This document shows positions 10,042 through 20,277 of a stretch of 64,000 nucleotides of DNA, piece by piece. Every line of letters starts with the position of its first letter. Position 1 is the first letter of the stretch. This DNA is from Plectrocnemia conspersa. Taxonomy: Eukaryota; Arthropoda; Insecta; Trichoptera; Polycentropodidae. The position numbers were made by a program, and so were the translations under genes. The notes beneath the pieces were generated by a model. It was not told where the DNA came from. It saw only the letters and a list, made by a program, of their open reading frames with translations, and searched no databases. Location: assembly GCA_009617715.1 (NCBI GenBank), contig VTFK01000567.1, forward strand, positions 57,541-121,540, in the 5' to 3' direction.

Positions 10042-13000
10042 TCATAACCGCTTCAATACCCTTTTTTTATCTCGTAATATTTTCTTTTTTTCGGCTGTCA
10101 TTTTTTTATCGCCGGCGTGTTTCTTTGCACACGGTCCATCTTCGCTCATCTCCAGATATGCTTTCGATATTTTCGGTGCCTGAAAAGATAAGATTATAAA
10201 ATTAACATTGACAAATAATAACAATAAATCTGATAATTTAAAAATGAATGGTAAAATAAGGCTAAAAATCAAGCGCGTACGGTGAGATACTTTTCATTTC
10301 GCTCGCTCACGTGTTGAGTGAGAGATAAGGGTGTGAAAGGAAAGTATTTCACTGTACGCGCCTACTAAAAATAATTTTTTCGAGACACTAGTAAATAATG
10401 GGGAGGGAGAGGAACCCACATGAACCGATTATGTTTTATAAAATATCTAAGAAAAAATAAAAGCAATAAATATACGAGTGACAATCCAATCGTACACTTC
10501 AGTTAAAATTTGGGTTTGTATAAAAACTTGATTAACCAATTATTGTTCTTTGCATTAATAATCAAATTTATACACAATTATGAACTAAAAAATATGACGT
10601 GTTTTTATATGATAGCAATTTTTAAGGGTTCAAAAGGCGTCGAAATCAATTGTTTCTGAAATCATCCTTCTGAACACCCGAGAAGAAGAAAGAGCCACGA
10701 GTGCCAAATGGAGCTGCACTTCTATTTTTTCGCATATAAATTGATTTCTTTCACAATTTGATCAACCAATTCCTCGGTGAATTAAGAACAAATTGAAAAT
10801 ATCTATGGGGTCTTTTATATGCGATGGAATTTGTGGTCTGATTGAAATTTATTTCAAACGGAACATAATCTACACCTGCTACGTTTGTCTGTACATCATC
10901 TCCAATACTTGTTCGTATATTAACTTCTCACTACTGCTTTCACTATCAGTTCATATATCCTCTGGATTGTTATACACAGAAAAAATAAATTTATCATCTC
11001 CACTATCAACATTTTGAGAGTTACTATTCTTTTATATGTTTATTCGACATTTTTTGAGTTAAAGATATTTTTAAAATGGCTTAGAACACAAAGACATGTG
11101 AACTCAATCAATCAATATTTCAAACTGACATGAAAAAGGTTATTGAGAGCGAGATCACATATATTCTAATGTTTATGACAGCTTCAGTAACACATGCTAT
11201 GCTCAAATATAAAATAAAAATAAGCAAAACAAAAACGAATGAACCATATAATAACAAACAGTTTTATTACCCGAAAAAATTCATCATCAATAAAATAAAC
11301 ATTCATTGAAAAATAAACACATTCATTAACACAGAAAATATTAACTTTTTGTTATTGATTATTACTAATATTTTTTTTTAATAAAATACAAAAGAAATTG
11401 AATAACTTACAACAATTTTACTAAAGTCAGGAATGTCAGAGGAATTGACCAGAAAAATGCATGACATTTAATCACTTCACGCTGCTTCGATGCATGAAAA
11501 CTGTATTTGGCATTAACTCATATGCACGCACCACGGGTGTGTGAGAACTCTATATAAAAATAAACTCACTCCACAGAATACTTTTCAATTCTATGCTCTC
11601 TCTCATATGTGCATTTGTATTACACTTTTGACCCTCATAAATCAAGCAATAAAACTGACACTTTATGGTCCTAGTATATTTTTTCGATTCAAGCTATGCC
11701 TACTACCAAGGACTGCACAAATTAAAATTAGTTAACAAAACGAAAGCTGTAAGCTTCAAATATTTTTCTGGAGGATCTATTTAAAACTGTATATTATAAA
11801 CTGATTGTAAAATATATTCACATTTGGCAAGTTTTGTTAGACCAACAGCTCGGGTTTCGTCCTGCCCGTTCCACTGTTACTAACCTTCTGTCGTTCACCA
11901 AAACGGTGACAACTTCTCTCGATGCGGGAATTCAAGTAGACGTCGTGTATACAGATTTTGAGAAAGCCTTTGACAAAGTTTGTCATAGGTTATTATTAAA
12001 TAAATTGTCGAACCTCAGTTGCTCAGATAATTTAGCTCGGTTATTCTCGAGTTATTTAAGCAATCGTAGACAGTTTGTAACCTATGGTGGACGATTGTCA
12101 AAAGAATATTTTACCCCTTCGGGGGTTCCTCAAGGATCCAATCTGGGACCTCTGCTTTTTGTGTTATTTATTAATGACAAATACAGCAATTAAATATTCA
12201 AGTTTTCTTCTGTACGTAGATGATTTAAAATTAAATAAATGCATTCGATCTGTTGTGGACTCCTTCTCTCTACAAAGTGATTTAGACTCTCTGTGGAGAT
12301 GGGCTTCCGTTAACTGTCTGCCCTTTAGTGTCGGAAAGTGCCATACTGTGTCGTAGTTATTCGCATCCTCTATGACACCTTAGTTCGTAGCATTCTTGAA
12401 TCGGTGGTAACATTTTGACTAGAAACTTTCACTTTAAAGATTTCGGAAAACTTTCGAAAAAAATGGATTTAAGATCTCTTTACAAAAGGACATTTGGTTA
12501 TAAATCTTCCAAGGTGCTCGGCCTTTCTTTTATGGGAATGCCTTTCACAGAAAACGATCCGTCAGTTATTTTAAATTCCTCTATGACACCAGCTATTCGT
12601 AGCATTCTTGAATCGGGATCTATAATTTGGAATCCCGAATAGCCAAATATTCCCTTTTTTAGTGGAAAAAAAATTCAAAAAAAGGTATTTAAGATATCTT
12701 TATAAAAGGACATTTGGTTATTATCCGCTGGCATTATATATTGCGCCTTTTTAATTTTAGGAACGAGGTTGGGATAGTTGATTCATTTAATTCTCATATT
12801 TTATAATTTTGTATTATGTTTAAGCATATATAATTATGTATTTATACGTTTTTTTTAGGTTTTATAAATTTAAAATTTGTTTTCGACCATCGTGGCGCAT
12901 TGGGGTAACCTGTTAGGTCACGATGGTCTTAATTAAATCTAAAAAAAAAAAATATACGCAACTAGATGGTAAAATATTTTTGTATAAAATCCATAAAAAT

Positions 13001-14931
13001 ATAGTTGGTCCCTGTGAGTCACAGGGATAAACTATATATAGTCACAGGCTGTGACTATTGTGTGATTTCTGTGATCGTCTTATTTGATCTGACATTTTTT
13101 TTATCGTAGAAATGGATTACGAATTTGGATCATCTGTAGCAAATAGGAAATATTCCTCATCATCCTCGGAATTAAAATTAAATCAATGATTGAGAAAAAG
13201 CCGCCTCCATTGAGTCGCACCCCCGACGCTTGACCGAAAGACGCTTTAAAGATGTGCTTCCTCCAAGTGCAACTCTATGAAATCCAAGGAGATTGCATGT
13301 CGTGTGTATAAAAAAGGAATGCGTGAATATTAAAATAAAACGATCACCGACTGGCCGATTTTTGCCACCCTCTACCCCGCGGAAAAAGTTGACTGAGGTA
13401 CCACATATGAAATGCTCCTGAGCGCAACGGAAAAATGACAATGCTGCCTATACCAGTGACATCCAATTGCAAAAGGTTAACCATTGTCGTTTATTACCAT
13501 AGCAATAACTACTTCACAGAAACTAAGTAGTCCAGTTCATTAATTAAACCACCCTTCTATTCAAAAATTGAACCATCCAATGCAGGTAATAAATCGACAA
13601 GTCTAAAAACGTTAAAAAAAGCTTCTAGCAAAATTTACAGGATTAATCCAAATATTATGCAGGTATATCACAGACACCACAAACAAAGATGGGTTTTAAA
13701 CATAACTTAAAGACAAAAATGTATAAATGGGACACCACCATGAGAAGACATTTTTTCAAAAAAAAGTCAAAGTACACAACATGAATGGGAAAAATTAAAG
13801 AGTATCCATTACAAATACTTTGAGAAAAGATAACAAGGAAAACTTCACGTATAACTAATATATACGATTTCAATTGTTGCACCAAAATTAAGTAACAATG
13901 TTTGTCTTAAAAACAATACCAAATAGTATTGTAATATGTATATTTTTATCATCATCGGAAGACGACCATTTATAATGGGTCATACGGGAATATCAATCTT
14001 GCTTCATAATAAACATTGAAAATAAATATTTTCTCAGATTCGTTCAATGAAGCATATAAGAGACATACTCAAAGAGAGCGACAAATTCAGACCAGACCCT
14101 ACTCTACATCGATCCTGACTGCCTGTTACAACCATTTTGAATCAATTATACTCTTCGTCATTCGAGATTGCTGCAATTTAATCTGTATATCAGTATAATT
14201 TAAATACGTGCAATAAATCTACACAGCAAACAGTTCCTCCGGGATTGTAGAAACCCACAATTTATTTGTAATTCGGTCGATTAAATTAAGTACTAAATGT
14301 AAATTATTTATACCTGCGCATGAATCTCGGTCATCATTTTGGCTCTTTGGGAATAATCGTCGTAATGCTCGAGAAGCAGTTTACCAGCCTCTTCGTTGAG
14401 GGCTGATTCGGCGTTCGGTACAATGAGGAGACATTTCACGGTCTGAACAAACAAAATATTATTAAATTCCACGCCTATCGGAGTTTACGTGATCACTTTT
14501 AAAAACAAACACTGACCAAAAGTATATGTTTGATACCGAGATCGAATTTCCAATCTTTCTTTAGAGTATTAACGCAAATCTCGCCATTGCTGGATACGTT
14601 GGGGTGAAATATTTTAGTAATGAAAAATGCTTTGGGCGGCGCTGCTGGGAAATCTTTGCCTAATGCTAATTTAACTTTAAAAACTCCGCCCGCATATGGT
14701 GTACCGGCTGAAAAAAAATATGGTTGTAATTTTGTCTGTATGAAGTACGATATATACTCTTATAATAACGTAGTTTTTTTTACCGGGTCCGTCGATGTAC
14801 GCTTGAATGTCGGTTATGTCGGAGTCGTTGATGAGAACTTTGATTCCTTCCGGTGGGTTTTCAGACAGTTCTTGCATTTCTTTCACCACCCGTCTGATGA
14901 TCTGTGGTGAAAGATTTTCTACGTTCGACAT
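10042..14931 (-). CDS. UBE2S: Ubiquitin-conjugating enzyme E2 S, complete coding region in four exons
   Basis: This E2 enzyme extends K11-linked ubiquitin chains on substrates of the anaphase-promoting complex. Coding exons are 14931-14784, 14707-14517, 14442-14314 and 10179-10042 (148, 191, 129 and 138 nt). All junctions are GT-AG and the phases are consistent, giving 201 aa (family about 209-222). The start [10 protein letters not shown] lies immediately after a TTTCAG acceptor, so the 5' UTR is spliced. The UBC fold spans residues 8-153, with HPN at 84-86, [12 protein letters not shown] containing the catalytic Cys94, and [13 protein letters not shown] after it. The last exon encodes the basic tail (AKKHAGDKK, then [16 protein letters not shown]); the KRL-COOH end is the APC/C-docking LR tail. 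The last intron is 4.1 kb and contains a LINE remnant. All key residues are present and it is probably functional. Confidence 0.96.
10273..10361. repeat. Foldback inverted repeat, 89 bp
   Basis: Left arm GCGCGTACGGTGAGATACTT and right arm, read from the other strand, GCGCGTACAGTGAAATACTT differ at 2 of 20 positions, and the pairing continues imperfectly towards the loop. It lies in the UBE2S last intron, 94 bp from the last-exon acceptor on the intron side. It may be a miniature foldback element; no clear target duplication was seen. Confidence 0.6.
11748..12950 (+). pseudogene. LINE reverse-transcriptase remnant (family A, copy 1)
   Basis: Plus-strand reading from about 11750 ([17 protein letters not shown]) runs into [29 protein letters not shown] (RT block with DFEKAFD), [21 protein letters not shown], and a degraded YVDD box (LLYVDDLKL, in another frame near 12210). 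Frames shift near 12190 and 12360. A segment encoding [14 protein letters not shown] appears twice (about 12360 and 12580), so the copy is also internally duplicated or rearranged. It ends after a 3' hairpin at 12885-12928 and a short A-run. It sits in the UBE2S last intron, opposite in strand to the gene. It is closely related to the copy at 62.5 kb. The block structure fits a Jockey/CR1-type LINE; the clade is not certain. Confidence 0.9.
12885..12928 (+). repeat. LINE family A 3'-terminal hairpin
   Basis: GACCATCGTG (12885-12894) pairs perfectly with CACGATGGTC (12919-12928) around a loop containing GCGCATTGGGGTAACCTGTT. It lies just before an A-rich tail, where LINE 3' ends often carry a stem-loop bound by their own reverse transcriptase. 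The loop recurs at 34701-34734. Confidence 0.6.
12951..14313. other. UBE2S last-intron sequence, no supported gene
   Basis: This is AT-rich intron. Between 13090 and 13450 there is a GC-richer patch with short open stretches on both strands (for example a serine-rich plus-strand run after an ATG at 13111 and an 87-codon minus-strand frame), but stops break them and I recognise no family. Small palindromes occur near 13010-13055 (TAGTCACAGGCTGTGACTA). Confidence 0.4.
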
Positions 14932-15699
14932 CTGAAACATAAAATAAATATTTAATTAAGAGATATTTTTTTAAATGTATACGAATTTGAAAGTTGTCAA
15001 ATGGAGATTCAGAAAAGAAACTTCTACAATCCACTTTTAAGCTATTATATAAACGAACATGTTAATTATTTGATGAAATACTATGCAACAATTTTGCACT
15101 CTTTTTGTTACAAAAATAAAATGACTCAATATATATAATTTATTTATGTATTTTGTTGCAGTCGATTTCTTCACATTTATGTTGAGCACTTTACGAGTTT
15201 AATTCCGGTTTGAAGATGTAAGTGCTCATTAGTGAAACCAGTTTAAAGTTTTAAAAACTGCCTTCTAGCAATTTCGATGTGGACTTTTTGAACCTTTTCG
15301 TCGGAGTCTAACTATATTTAATAATTTATGTTATAAAACTTTTTTATAAATGGAATTTACACCCTACCAGCTCCAATCAGAGGAAGAAAAGCAAGAATAA
15401 GACTAGATTGGGTATATGGAATCGGTTAGGAAATTTAGTGAAAATTTGAAACTACCAAAGATTCTACGACACTCAATTGTACAGCTGATGCAAATAATTG
15501 AATTATTTTTAGTTCTAGTATTTAGAAATGATTCTTAGCAAAAATATTATTGTACGGCGTAAATGTAAACGTATTCAAGTGCTCGATTGAAAAGTGCATG
15601 TTTTGATTAATGCGATGTAGATTACCGAGGGACAACAGAAAAGTGCATTAAGTTGCAGTCAAAGTGAAAAAAGTACGCAGAAGATAGATAGGGTTTAGA

Positions 15700-16080
15700 A
15701 AGATTTAACCATGTTCATCGCGAGACGACGAAAGGCGATGAAAAGTGACGGAAGGCCTTCGCCCTCGCCGGGGCCGCCGCCTGCCGCTGACAGCTGAGCA
15801 GTGTTGCCAACGCGACCCCCGCGCGCCGCCACCGTCGCCGCCGCCGATCAATCCTTTCGTTCGAATTCGAAACGACGACGCGTCGACGCACGTTCGAGAG
15901 CTTTCGACTCACCTTTGCTGCGTTCGCTGCGCGCGGCGATTCGTTCACATCAAGGAGTCGATTCGAATCGGACGCGAAAACGGCGGTTCGGCTCGCCGCG
16001 GCGGCGCTGCCATCTATAACGGATGAATTGTTTGGAGGTGCTGCCAGCGCGGAAAAAATACGAGTCGCTTCTATGGCCAA
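15700..16080 (-). promoter_or_regulatory. UBE2S: CpG-rich block, probable UBE2S promoter and non-coding first exon
   Basis: A sharply GC- and CpG-rich block lies 0.8-1.1 kb upstream of the UBE2S start codon. On the minus strand it carries a strong splice donor CAGCAAAG|GTGAGT, with the exon ending at 15913. Because the UBE2S ATG sits directly after an acceptor, an upstream 5'-UTR exon is required, and this is the best candidate. The frame leading into the donor is open for 56 codons and in phase with UBE2S but has no ATG, so I read it as untranslated. The block could also drive a gene on the other strand. Transcription start not located. Confidence 0.6.
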
Positions 16081-16493
16081 ATTCCTAAATTATTATTTTT
16101 AAATTTTAAATATTTCAAACAAATAAAAATAAAGTGCAGATGTATCAGAATGTCCCATTAGTCTTTGCGATTTTTTCCAACATTTGCAAAAATGTATCAC
16201 TTTTTATATATTTATTATATAATAATTTCATTATTTTTTCGGCGTTTGTTAACTTTCACGCGCTCATGCTGTACCACTTTGTCAGAGAATTTCCCAAGGG
16301 AGATGGGTGAGAATATCCCCCTTTCTCATACACTAATCCGCTCGTACGTGTGCGAGCGAGATGCACAAGTGCGTGGCGCCCGCGTGTGGCGGTCAAACTG
16401 TTAAACTTGTTTTTACAAAAATAAAGTAAGGATATTAGCGTGTAGTAAGAATAATCTATTCCAGAAACAATTTATTTCAAGTTAGCTAGTCAG

Positions 16494-16600
16494 TGGTCGT
16501 TTTTGATTTCGATTTCATCAAGATTCATAGTATTTCATTAAATGACAAAGATTTTTCCGGCCAAATTCAAAGAGATTGGGGGAAATGCCTCCACCTGTCT
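16494..16600 (+). repeat. Dispersed repeat family E, copy 1
   Basis: This shares TGGTCGTTTTT, ATTTCGATTTCAT and ATTCATAGTATTTCATTAAAT with copies at 19625-19690 (plus) and 56104-56207 (minus). The homology with the third copy continues into GGCCAAATTCAA. There is no coding capacity; it is probably a short non-autonomous element. Confidence 0.6.
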
Positions 16601-16635
16601 CCCGCCCAAATGATGTTCCTGTTTAGAATACACGG

Positions 16636-17050
16636 CAAAAGCAATAAAATCGTGCCGTCACCGTCACAATGGAAACGCTAAGTTTTCTATCGTTCACATT
16701 ATTTTTTATAATAATAACATGACTTACAATAAATGAAAATCGAATGAAGCATATATAAACCAGAGTTTGACCAACAACAGAGCACAAAAAACAATATTCT
16801 CTTTTCATAAGTAAAAAATCCACATCAAAAGCAATAAAATCATACCGTCGCAGTGGCAACTATTCGTTATCTAGCATTTATATCAAAACTTTATAACAAT
16901 ATTAAGACTTACAATGAGTGAGAATCGAGTGAAGCATATCTATACAGAATTTTGACCAACAGGAGAGCGCAAAAAACAATTATCTCTTCTCAGAAATCAA
17001 AAATTCATGACAAAAATAGTAAAATCGCGTCTTCCCAGTGGGAACGCTTG
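16636..17050 (+). repeat. Tandem repeat, about 187-bp unit, 2.2 copies
   Basis: Units begin CAAAAGCAATAAAATC at 16636 and 16826, and CAAAAATAGTAAAATC at 17011, giving periods of 190 and 185 bp. Each contains GACTTACAAT, GAATCGA(A/G)TGAAGCAT, TTTTGACCAACA and GCACAAAAAACAA-like blocks. Immediately after, the start motif recurs in inverted orientation (GATTTTATTGCTTTTGACGTGG from 17068), so the array ends in a fold-back. Confidence 0.8.
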
Positions 17051-17727
17051 GAAACGAGCGTTACTCGATTTTATTGCTTTTGACGTGGATTTTTGGCTTC
17101 AAAACATCGTATAATTTTAAACAAACTGTAGGAGGCCTATTTATAGGTATGTATTTATTCATGTTTATTATGGCCAAAACTTGGCGGCACTCTAGTAACA
17201 CTGGCGAGACGGATTCTCTCGACTGGCAGCCTCGGCGGGTCGCGCGCCGTTGTGCAAACAACATGTAATTCTTTAATATTCAATAGAAAAACTGCAGTGA
17301 CTCAATCTGTGCCTAATTGCCACCCAGCACCATCGCGTCGCCTAAAAGCAATGTCTATCTACTTCTTCAGCTTATTTTCCGCTAAGAATTGAGTTGGCTT
17401 AGTTCATATTTTGGATTTGTGCTAATGAAAGTTCTAAAACTATAATTAGTTTTAGATCTTTGATAAGGTCAAGTTGGGTTTGATTAATTCGTGTAGGTTA
17501 GGTTTGGGTTTGAACAGAAAATGTGCGTTTCGCAACTGTCAAATTGAGCTTCATAAACATTTTAGACCAGTTTGTAATTTCACTAGCGCCTATCGGTTAT
17601 ATTTCACTTGAACGAAAATATTTAAAAAAATATTTTTTTGCAATAAATTTGAAACTGTTTTTTATGCATCTTATTTGAGTAATAATCGGAGAATTTCCAG
17701 TTTAGAATTAGGGACATTATTTATATA

Positions 17728-19530
17728 TAACATGGATGCTAATATGATATGGGACAATATTTATAAGAAGGTTGTTGATAGTAAAATAAAAAGGAAATAT
17801 AATTTAAAAATAAAATATTGATTCAAACGAAAACCGTGGTTTAATGAGTAGAATATAGTTTGAAATTTAAAATGTAAAACATACCAAATCTTAATGCTTT
17901 GACTGCCATAGAAATATGTCAGTCAAAGCATTAACAATGACCAAAATAATAGTTTAAAAAGTCGATAGATGAAATAAAAAATTACCCGAATAAGATGTGG
18001 AAAACAATAAAAACAATAACTGATTCTACTCAGAGAAATGACAGTAAAAATATGGAGATTGACGGAAATATATATAAAGATTCTCATATGATAACAGAAA
18101 AAATTAATACATACTACATTAAGAGTACAGAAGAGATTGTGAATTCAATACCTCAGCTTAATCAATTTGTGCTATGTAATAATGAAACATTTAATGTAAA
18201 ATTTGGGGAATTTGAATCAGTATCTTTAGAAGAAATTCACAATCTAATTTGTAAGTTAAAAGAAGGACCAGTACGAAGGAGAAATACCCGATAATTTAAA
18301 GATTTCTACTTTTATACCTGTACCTACATAAAATAAGGGTTGAAGAAATGAGACTACTTAACACATTGTCTTGTATGGAAAAGGTGATGTTATTAGTAGT
18401 AATCAAACAATTAAAGGATTTTATTATTTCATAAAATATTACGTGTGAACAATCGGGATTCAGAGAAAAATATATGATTGGTTATTAGCAAGGATACAAA
18501 CAAAATCATTAAGTAGTTTTTTTGGATTTCCAGAGAGCATTCGAAACTACAGGCAGAATAATAATATTAAAGAAAGTAGGGATTTTAGATATAAGTGAAA
18601 TATTTTTAAAATGGCTTAATAATTATTTAAAAAAATGAAGCAAAAAGTTTAATTAAATTATGGTTCAAAGAGAAAATAATATTTCATGGTGTACCATAGG
18701 GGTCCAAATAAGGACCGTTGTTGTTTATAATATATATGAATAAATTACGTCTGCTGCAGACACTTTCATTTATTGCATAGGTGATAATGTTAAAGAAGTT
18801 GTATCTAATTTAAATAGTAAATTAAGTATAATAAGAATATGGTTAAAAAATAATGTAGCAAAACTATGCGAGAAGAAAAGTAAACGTATGTTTATTAATT
18901 ATAAATATATGTTAGATAATAATATAAAAATAGTTATAGAAAACTCTATTATAGAAATAATTGATAATATAAAATATTTAAAAGTAATTGAAGATAAAAA
19001 AAATTTAAGCGACATTGTAATTGCATATTAAAAAAATAATAGAAAAAGAGGTATATTATCCAGGATGAAAAATATGTTAAGTATTAACACAAAAAAATAA
19101 TCTACAATAATATTATATTATATATGATTAATAAATTAGATATAAAGATGTTGCAAAAATTACAAAATAGGGCAATGGGACTTGTTTAAAATAAAAATAG
19201 ATTTACTAGTTGTAGAAGTATGATTGTAGGTGTTGGATGTTCAAGAAATATTGAAGATGAATGTCCTAATATTTATATATAAGTTAGAAAATAATATGTT
19301 ACCAGAGTATTTTAATAAGTATTTAATAATAAATAAAGATGAACATAGATTTAATACTAGAAATAGAGACAATGTAAGGATAGTTAGGTATAAGAAAACG
19401 AGCACGGAGGTGTGAATTTGTATGATATTATTCCTAGGACAATCCGCAAAAATAAAACCGTAGTGGGTTTCCTCAGTGGAATAAAGAAGCACCTTCGTGC
19501 ATTAAGAAATAAATTATAATATCAAAGTAT
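17728..19530 (+). pseudogene. LINE remnant (family B), heavily decayed
   Basis: A plus-strand, very AT-rich remnant. Recognisable parts in order are WDNIYKKVVDSKIK and KPWFNE (about 17740-17850, linker before the RT), MWKTIKTITDST...MITEKINTYYI...SVSLEEIHNLICKLKEG (17995-18270), a broken RT palm near 18700 (VPQGSKLGPLLF-like after correcting shifts), and a C-terminal domain at 19230-19500 (IFIYKLENNMLPEYF, HRFNTRNRDNVRIV, YDIIPRTIRKNKTVVGF). Many stops. This layout is the end of a LINE ORF2 and is distinct from family A. It is probably not transcribed. Confidence 0.85.
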
Positions 19531-19624
19531 TTTTTATATTCTGTTTAATGTTTTGATTAAATTTGTTTAGTGTATAAACAATAAAAAATAAATAAATTTC
19601 AGCTTTTGCATAAGCTTAAATCTG

Positions 19625-19690
19625 TGGTCGTTTTTTTAATATTTTGATTTCGTTAAAATTCATAGTATTTCATTAAATTCAAGGGGAGAA
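19625..19690 (+). repeat. Dispersed repeat family E, copy 2
   Basis: GTGGTCGTTTTTTTAATATT is followed by GATTTCGTTAAAATTCATAG and TATTTCATTAAATTC, the same core as at 16494 and, inverted, at 56207. It is placed just after the family B LINE end. Confidence 0.6.
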
Positions 19691-19789
19691 AAAAAATGTT
19701 CTAAAAATCTACATAACAATCTGTACCAATTATAAATTCACTCCCTCGAGCTTGAATAAATGTAAAGTAAAATAAAATGTATAGTTTGG

Positions 19790-20277
19790 GCAAAGTGGCT
19801 CTATCTGTCGCGCTGTTCGCTAAGTTTTTCGGTCCGCGATCTACACAGATGTCGTTAAACGCGTGGATCATGCATTAAGTCGAGAGCGAGAAGGGTAGAG
19901 AAAGAGGCGAGCGCAGAACGGCGATAGCGACACAGACGCTCAGATAGTCGTTTGCAGTGGAGCGTCGCGAGCGCACTCGGTCGAGCGCTCGTTCCGAACC
20001 CTGACGCAGCGCGACGCAGGACCGAAGGCAGTTTCGCAAAGTTTCGGCGCGCTACGTTTCCGTTTCCGTTCTGGCTTTCGGTTTTCGGTATTCGGTTCGC
20101 GGTTTGCGGTTCACCGAGTTTGCCGAGTGATATGTGCGCCCGTTGAAAAGTCCGGCTCTGTTTAGAAAGTGTCTTCAGCGAGCGAGATGTCGCCGGCGGC
20201 CACCTGATACCCTCCAGACTCCGGACGCATCCCGAGGGCTCGGCGGAGCGATAGCGCCTTTTTAGCCAACGCACATG
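19790..20277 (+). other. CpG-rich probable first exon, start codon at the donor
   Basis: This is the most GC-rich block of the window. It ends in a textbook plus-strand donor, CGCACATG|GTGAGT: ATG at 20275-20277 with GT at 20278. The likely reading is promoter plus 5' UTR of a plus-strand gene whose coding sequence begins with the last codon of exon 1. Two minimal upstream ORFs precede it, 20132-20146 (4 residues) and 20187-20207 (6 residues). A TTCGGT-like motif recurs at 20080-20115. The 139-codon minus-strand frame across the block is low-complexity, R/S/A-rich and probably a shadow of the composition. The next exon was not identified, so the product is unknown; distance from the UBE2S promoter block is about 3.8 kb. 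Confidence 0.55.

Noticed and set aside
15715..16080. 121-codon minus-strand frame (A/S/R-rich) as a protein gene
   Set aside because: It has no ATG start, its composition reflects the CpG-rich block, and a strong donor cuts it at 15913. Better read as UBE2S promoter and 5' UTR.
17480..17520. TTAGG-like words (GTAGGTTAGGTTTGGGTT) as an interstitial telomere repeat
   Set aside because: Only two approximate units; not an array.
19855..20274. 139-codon minus-strand frame as a gene
   Set aside because: Low-complexity composition in a CpG island whose plus strand has a clear exon-donor structure; no family resemblance.
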